64,000 bases of DNA from Zea mays (lineage: Eukaryota; Streptophyta; Magnoliopsida; Poales; Poaceae): positions 84,112,207 through 84,176,206 of the forward strand of contig NC_050098.1 of the NCBI RefSeq assembly GCF_902167145.1, in the 5' to 3' direction. Each line of letters begins with the position of its first letter. Within the stretch, counting starts at the first letter, position 1. A model generated the notes under the pieces. That model searched no databases and was not told the DNA's origin. It saw only the letters and a program-made list of their open reading frames with translations. The translations under genes were made by a program, and so were the position numbers. This document shows positions 58,951-64,000 of the stretch, piece by piece.

Positions 58951-61432
58951 ATGGCTGATGAAAAGAAGGTTGTTGATCTGGTGCTGGCAGAATTTTATGA
59001 AGCTATGGAGAAAACCAACGTAAAGAAGATTGCAAATGAGATGTTGGCTGGAATATCTGAAAACTCCAGTGATAGTGAAAGTTTCGATGTAGAAAGTGGA
59101 AATGAAGATGTCTAAGATCGGCCCTAGAGACCAAGCCTATCTTCGGAAAATTGACTATTAAGCCAGGGCAGATCGAAGCAATGAAAGGGAGACACTTTCG
59201 TGATATTTCATTTGTGAGAGCCAGAGGGGAGAATAACTTTCCTCTTCCTGAAGCTGACGAAGTGGTGGTTTTCAGAAGCTTCATGAAAGTCGGGCTTCGG
59301 TTCCTTCTGGACAAATTGCTGGTCGAAGTTCTAAAAACCTTCGAAATTTACCTTCATCAACTTACTCTCGAAGCTATCATCAAAGTGGGGATCTTTATAT
59401 GGGCCATGAGGAGCCAGAGACTGGAACCAGATGCAAGATGCTTTTGCAACATTCATGAGTTGTCTTATGAGACGAAGGCTACCGGAAAGGAGCAATATCA
59501 CAACAACTTTGGTTGTTATAGTTTCGTGGCTCAGTCCGAGGCGAACTACCCAGTTCTCACATTTCAGAAGAGGTGACCAGGCTCCTGGATGCAGGAATGG
59601 TTTTACCTGAAGAATGACCTAAGTTAAAGGGATGATGTGAGAGGGATTATTCAACGCCTTATATAGTTTCGCTTCGGCATTAGGAGGCCAGCCACTGCCC
59701 TTGGGAATGATATACAAGCATGCCAGGTGACTTTCAATATGGTGTGTACTTACATAGGCACAAGAGACTTAGGCCAGGAGCACATTGCCTACAGATTGTG
59801 GCCACTTGCAAATGGGTGGGAAATGCCGAAGGAGGCTGATGTTGGCTCTAGCCAAGGTGGTTTAGTCTACCTTCAGGTACAGGAGCCAATTTGATGCGAC
59901 GAATGATGACTGGCTAGATGCCATTGAAGCGACTAGTAATGAATTGCTCGGAGCATATTAAAATGACGAAGATGACAACTGCCTTCAGGGCTCGTGGCAA
60001 AAAGAGGCTGAATAGTGTATTTGATGTCATCAGCTTTGTATATCTAGACTACTGTTATCCTTCGCGGAAGCAAGGAAAGAAGAGGAAAGCTACTACCTCG
60101 GCGACTTCTAGCACGTCGAAGACAAAAAAATGTTAAAGTTTTGACATGTCGGCTCGGGCGCATTGAAACGGCCGACGTGCCGAAGCTAATTGAGAGGGTC
60201 ACTCCTATTGCAGAGCCAAGTCGCTCTGTGTCAGTCGAAGCTAGGATAGAACCAACTGAAGAGCCGAAGCTAGAGAAGGCGGCAGAGCAGTTGAAAGCAC
60301 TGAGTCCACCATCCACAATGGAACTGCCGAAGCCATCAAGGATCCCTGCAACAACTCCAAAGAAAAGAAGAATGGACAGCGTGCTAGATGCTATTATGGG
60401 ATCTGTGAAGACATCAACTCCTGCTTCTACTGAAGCGCCTAACATAGAAGGTGAAATTTCAAAGAAATCTAACGAGGTTGGCATCGCGCAAACCGTTTCT
60501 GAAATTGGGCCCTTGGAAGTTCCCGCCGAAGCTAGACCTTCGGAGAGCGCACCGATGATCCTAGAAAAAGGGAGCGTTTCTGAAAAATCCAAATTTCTTG
60601 CTCCTGAAGCACCTGCCGAAGAGATGGAATTCATTGTGCGACATGCTTCGAGGAAGCAATTATCAGAAGAGCAAATTGCTGAGACGCAACATTATGCTAA
60701 GGATCTAATGTACCCACGAGGGTCCTTGATTTTTGGTGGCGATGACGAAGATGATTTCCTTTATTGTCTGCTAGACAATAAAGAGATAATTGTCTGTCGT
60801 GAAATGGCGGACAATATAGGCTACCCGAAGCTTGAACTCAGCTTATTTGTGATGACGAAGGATCAACTTGCGGACAGCCTCGCTTACAACAGCCTAAAGG
60901 TGTGTATATTTTGGTCTGCCATTCCATAATAAAACATTTCTATGATTTCCCTTACCCTTATTTCATGCTCATTGGTTGTTTTTCAGGGCCCGATTCTGAG
61001 CAAGGCTTTAAAGGCTCAAAAAGATGCGGAAGATGAGAGCTGCAAAATAGCCCTTGGGAATCTTCGTTCAGAAATCATATCTTTGAGAAACAAAGCAGTT
61101 GAAAAGGACAAGATATTACTTTCCTTAGTGGAAAAGCTGAAATCTAGCGAGGCTAGTCTTGCTAAGCCGAAGCACATAGAGCCGAAGTAGAGGAGTTGCA
61201 AATGAAAGTTGCTGAAGCTAATGAAAAATTTGAAGTCGAAGCAGTGAAGCATGAAATTTGTGAGATCAAAAGGTCTAGAGCTCAAAAGAACTGCAACGAG
61301 CTTCGTGCTTCAAAACAAAAGTGCTATGAAATATCTTTGGAATGTGCTAAGAAATTGAAGGACAACTTTTGTAGAGTTGGGGCATTTTCTTCTGAGCAAA
61401 AATTCATTTGTGGCGACACTGATGGAGTCGTC
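58951..61432 (+). pseudogene. Antisense Transposase_28/coiled-coil gene of Z3, with intron
   Basis: The ATG at 58951 (MADEKKVVDLVLAEFYEAME) opens 54 codons ending at TAA 59113, after an acidic DSESFDVESGNED segment. After a frameshift the Transposase_28-like block follows (59151-59576): LPEADEVVVFRSFMKVGLRF, VLKTFEIYLHQL, YHNNFGCYSF. More stops then occur near 59576, 59625 and 59660. The frame 60141-60899 carries the Glu/Pro-rich linker, PKKRRMDSVLD and EFIVRHASRKQLSEEQIAE, then the intron 60900-60986. The downstream exon is a coiled coil (DEDESC-type stretch, ILLSLVEKLKSSEASLAK) with a frameshift near 61190. A Tekay-like LTR cuts it at 61433. Its original end and function are unknown. Confidence 0.82.
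60900..60986 (+). other. Conserved intron in Z3 antisense gene
   Basis: An 87-bp GTGTGTATA...TTGTTTTTCAG interval lies after NSLK, the same codon as in Z2. The exon sequences on both sides align between copies while the intron sequence does not. Confidence 0.7.
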
Positions 61433-64000
61433 TGTAACACCCCAGGTGTAACCATGGCAATGGCACCTCTATGCACTAATGACTGTGATCACATGTGGAA
61501 GAAACTTGAGAAGAAGAGCAAAAAACCTTAGGGACCATGTATTAGCCAAGAATGTTAATGACCAAAAGCATTACCCAAGCCTTTGTGCAATTATCACCTT
61601 GGGCAAAAGAGGATTAAACCTTAGACCCCTCTTGAGCCCTTAACTCCTAAAACCTTGGATTGAAAGGGGGGAAAGGTTAAGCAAATGTGCAAGTCATTAT
61701 TTAACCTTTGGCCAAAGTTTAAGTAACATATTAATCTACAAAATACAGAGAGGAAACATTGCAAAAAGATCCCTTAAAGAACCCCAAATCCATTCCTTAA
61801 GTGGAGAGAGAGCTAGAGCTCTCTAATTCTCTCTAAGTCAAATTCTACACCTAATCTAAAGATCCACCGTGTTCACTTAGTAGATGGCACCAAAACCACC
61901 AAAGTTGTATACCAAAATGTGGCATACCACCTAAGGCACCCACTGGAAAAAGTTGAGACCGAGCCCTAGACATTTGACATGATTTGGCATGGCTTTTGTC
62001 GCGAGGTGGGCAGAGGGACAAGCCAGATTTGGCGTCCGCATATCTCCCTACCTAGGGCATATCTGCCATGGGGACTCACACATAAGAGATAGCCCTAGGT
62101 GCCAGGAAGAGGCCTGCGCCGGATTTTTGCCAAGATTCGCACGCTAGCGATCTCGACGAGCTGTTGAACACGGGCAGATGAACACTTCCACGTGTTCGAC
62201 ACACTCTGAGCACGCCAGAGCACGCCCGCGCCCGACCCCGCGCGCCCCGCGCCGCACTGAGCCATGCCCGTGTCCCCTGCTCGCGCCCACGCCTATAAAG
62301 CCCCCTCAGGCGTCGACCGTACTCCTCCGTGCACGCTCGACCTCACCGGAGCCCGAAACCACCGGCGTTTGACCCGCGCACGGCGTGCCCGCGGCCATCC
62401 GAACCCCTGCCACCGTAGACCGGCCAACAGAGCCCTTCCCAGCCACGCCCGACCCTCGGAAGAGACCGTGCATGCCTCGGTGAAGCTCCCCGAGCAAGGA
62501 ATCGGACTTTGCTTCACCGGAGAAGCCAGTACACGGTCGCCGGACATCAACCGATCGCCGGTGAACGTAGACCGGGTAAATCTCTGCCCTATTCTTCGAT
62601 TCCTTGTGCACATAGCCTCTACGTCATCCTGTGGAGCTCATCGTGCCGTTTAATTGAACTAGGTCGCCGTGGTTCAGCCGGAACACCCGCCGCCGACGAG
62701 ATCACCCGCCTGCGCACGTGGACCGGCCAATTCCGGCCACCACCGCCATCGAGTCGTACCTCGCTGTGACCGCCAGGACCTCTAGAAGCCAACCCCGCCC
62801 CTCGGCGGCCCTCTCTCACCGCCGGTAACCCGCGCCGCCCTTTTCTTTCCCGCGAGTACTGTTTGCAATAGGGGAAGGGCCTCGGGGAGGAAGAAGGAAA
62901 TGTCGGGGGGGGGGGGGTTTGAACTGTCAGTAGGTATGGATCCAGATATTTATTCGGATGTTAATTTGTTGGTCTTCTTTTTCGATTGTGAACAAATAAC
63001 ATATAGAATTTGCTATGTAAATTTATATTCTTGTTTTTAGCATTGAGGCTATTAATCTTCAGAAAAAATAAACATTAAATTTGTTCTAGATATTTTTAAA
63101 TAATTGATATAAAATTCGGATGTCTATCCGAATACGGATTCAGATGTTTTTTCACCTTTTTTGTTGTAGGGAGAAAATAATGTACATAAAAAAGTATACA
63201 AAAATTTATTTAAATACTTCATAATATTCTTCGTAACATTGCCAAAAAATAGCTTTAAATTATATGTATATCTATGCTAAAATATTAGATTTGTGATACA
63301 AGTCGGATGTTTTAGGAACATCCCTAACTGTCAGTGACCCAGGAGAATAGTGGCGCAGGGGTAGAAATGAGGGGATTGATTTAGAATGAACTTAGGGTCC
63401 TCGGTGTAAACTGGTTTTCGAGGAAACCTTTTTAATATTTCTAATTTAAATGCAAAACAGAGCTTGTAAAATTCATAACTTCAGTTTTATTCAACCAAAT
63501 TTGGTCAAACAAATTCTGCCTGATTCTAAATAATGTGAGCTACTTAGGAAAAATACAAAACTCCCTTAGTGTTGCAAAGGAATTTAAGGTTTGGATTTAA
63601 ATATTGATTTGGCTAAAAGCTAAATAATAGGAGGAAAAATAGTTGCACTGTTAGACTGAGGTTAAGAAAATTTGGAGAAGTACCTAATCACTTCATAATC
63701 TGTTTAAAAATAATAAACCCCTCTGTACACCCAGTTAAGGTAGAGTTTACCATTTAAATCCTTTTTAGCCTAAAGTTAGAGAAAATATTAATGGAGATTT
63801 AAATAAAGAACCAGGGAGCACCCACATTTTTGTTAGTTTACTTATTCAATATAGTTCACTAGAAAAATTTATTATACCCTTATGTAGTATAGAATAAAGG
63901 AGATACCTTTTATTTTAAGGAAACAAGGAAAACTTAGAAAAACCCTAGAAAAATAACCTCAAGGAGAAAACACCCCAAACCTTGGGATAACTAATGTTTT
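61433..64000 (+). mobile_element. Tekay-like LTR, left part, plus strand, inserted in Z3
   Basis: It starts TGTAACACCCCAGGTGTAACC and runs off the window. The order of an AT-rich start, a TATA box (62294-62300), a GC-rich leader and a CCGCCGACGAG..CGCCTGCGCACGTGGAC segment (62690-62720) is the same as in the element A LTR (11340-11375). A 13-G run lies at 62905-62917. Short Arg/Ala-rich frames at 62170-62820 are GC-rich LTR sequence and not genes. The target pentamer on the left is TCGTC. Confidence 0.82.
62294..62300 (+). promoter_or_regulatory. TATA box of the LTR at 61433
   Basis: TATAAAG in GCCTATAAAGCCCCCTC matches in position and context the TATA box of the element A LTR. Confidence 0.55.

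Noticed and set aside
62170..62820. Arg/Ala-rich ORFs near the right end
   Set aside because: GC-rich leader of a Tekay-like LTR; the same segment type occurs in the element A LTR at 11308-11420.
1..64000. tRNA, rRNA or other RNA genes
   Set aside because: Only short primer-binding sites complementary to tRNA 3' ends were seen. No cloverleaf or rRNA sequence was recognised by reading, though a dedicated scan was not possible.

Overview
This window looks like intergenic DNA from a large grass genome. The families and layouts resemble those of maize and its relatives, but this is inferred from family resemblance and no search was run. I find no convincing host gene. Almost every base belongs to LTR retrotransposons inserted into one another, plus one hAT DNA transposon.

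Layout. A base sequence of unknown identity (called U here) is visible at 22935-23110, 27113-27422, 42447-44742 and 57004-58001. It was split by five insertions: a Tat/Zeon-like element (Z1, right part ending at 22934), a solo LTR (23111-27112), a complete Tekay-like chromovirus T (27423-42446, minus strand, 4.4-kb LTRs), a complete Zeon-like element without pol (Z2, 44743-56998, minus strand) and a third Zeon-like element (Z3, from 58002). Z1 is cut by a family-B LTR on the plus strand (14802-16363 and 20370-20505). That LTR is itself cut by a second solo LTR (16364-20369) and by a Tekay-like element A, of which the pol end and the 3' LTR are visible (3077-14801). A carries a minus-strand family-B LTR (1-3076) and a complete Reina-like chromovirus R (4840-11167). 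R carries a deleted hAT transposon (6754-7867). Z2 contains a non-coding LTR element L (48555-53794), and Z3 is cut by another Tekay-like LTR (61433-64000). Exact target-site duplications support R, hAT, both solo LTRs and L; those of T and Z2 match at 4 of 5 bases.

Coding content is retroelement gag, protease, RT, RNase H, integrase and chromodomain, nearly all broken. R pol keeps a 918-codon ORF. T has an extra ORF between its 5' LTR and gag.

The most unusual content is an antisense gene present in all three Zeon-like elements. It lies just inside the 3' LTR, on the strand opposite to gag, with a TATAAATA box 135-137 bp before its ATG. In the two copies that reach that far it has an 80-87 bp GT-AG intron at the same codon. 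It encodes a Transposase_28-type (putative gypsy-type transposon family) and coiled-coil protein. All three copies are now broken by stops, frameshifts or insertions.

Dating by eye from LTR pairs agrees with the nesting: R about 0.6% (3 differences in 464 bp), T about 2% over a sampled 290 bp, L about 3-4% over a sampled stretch, Z2 about 5%.
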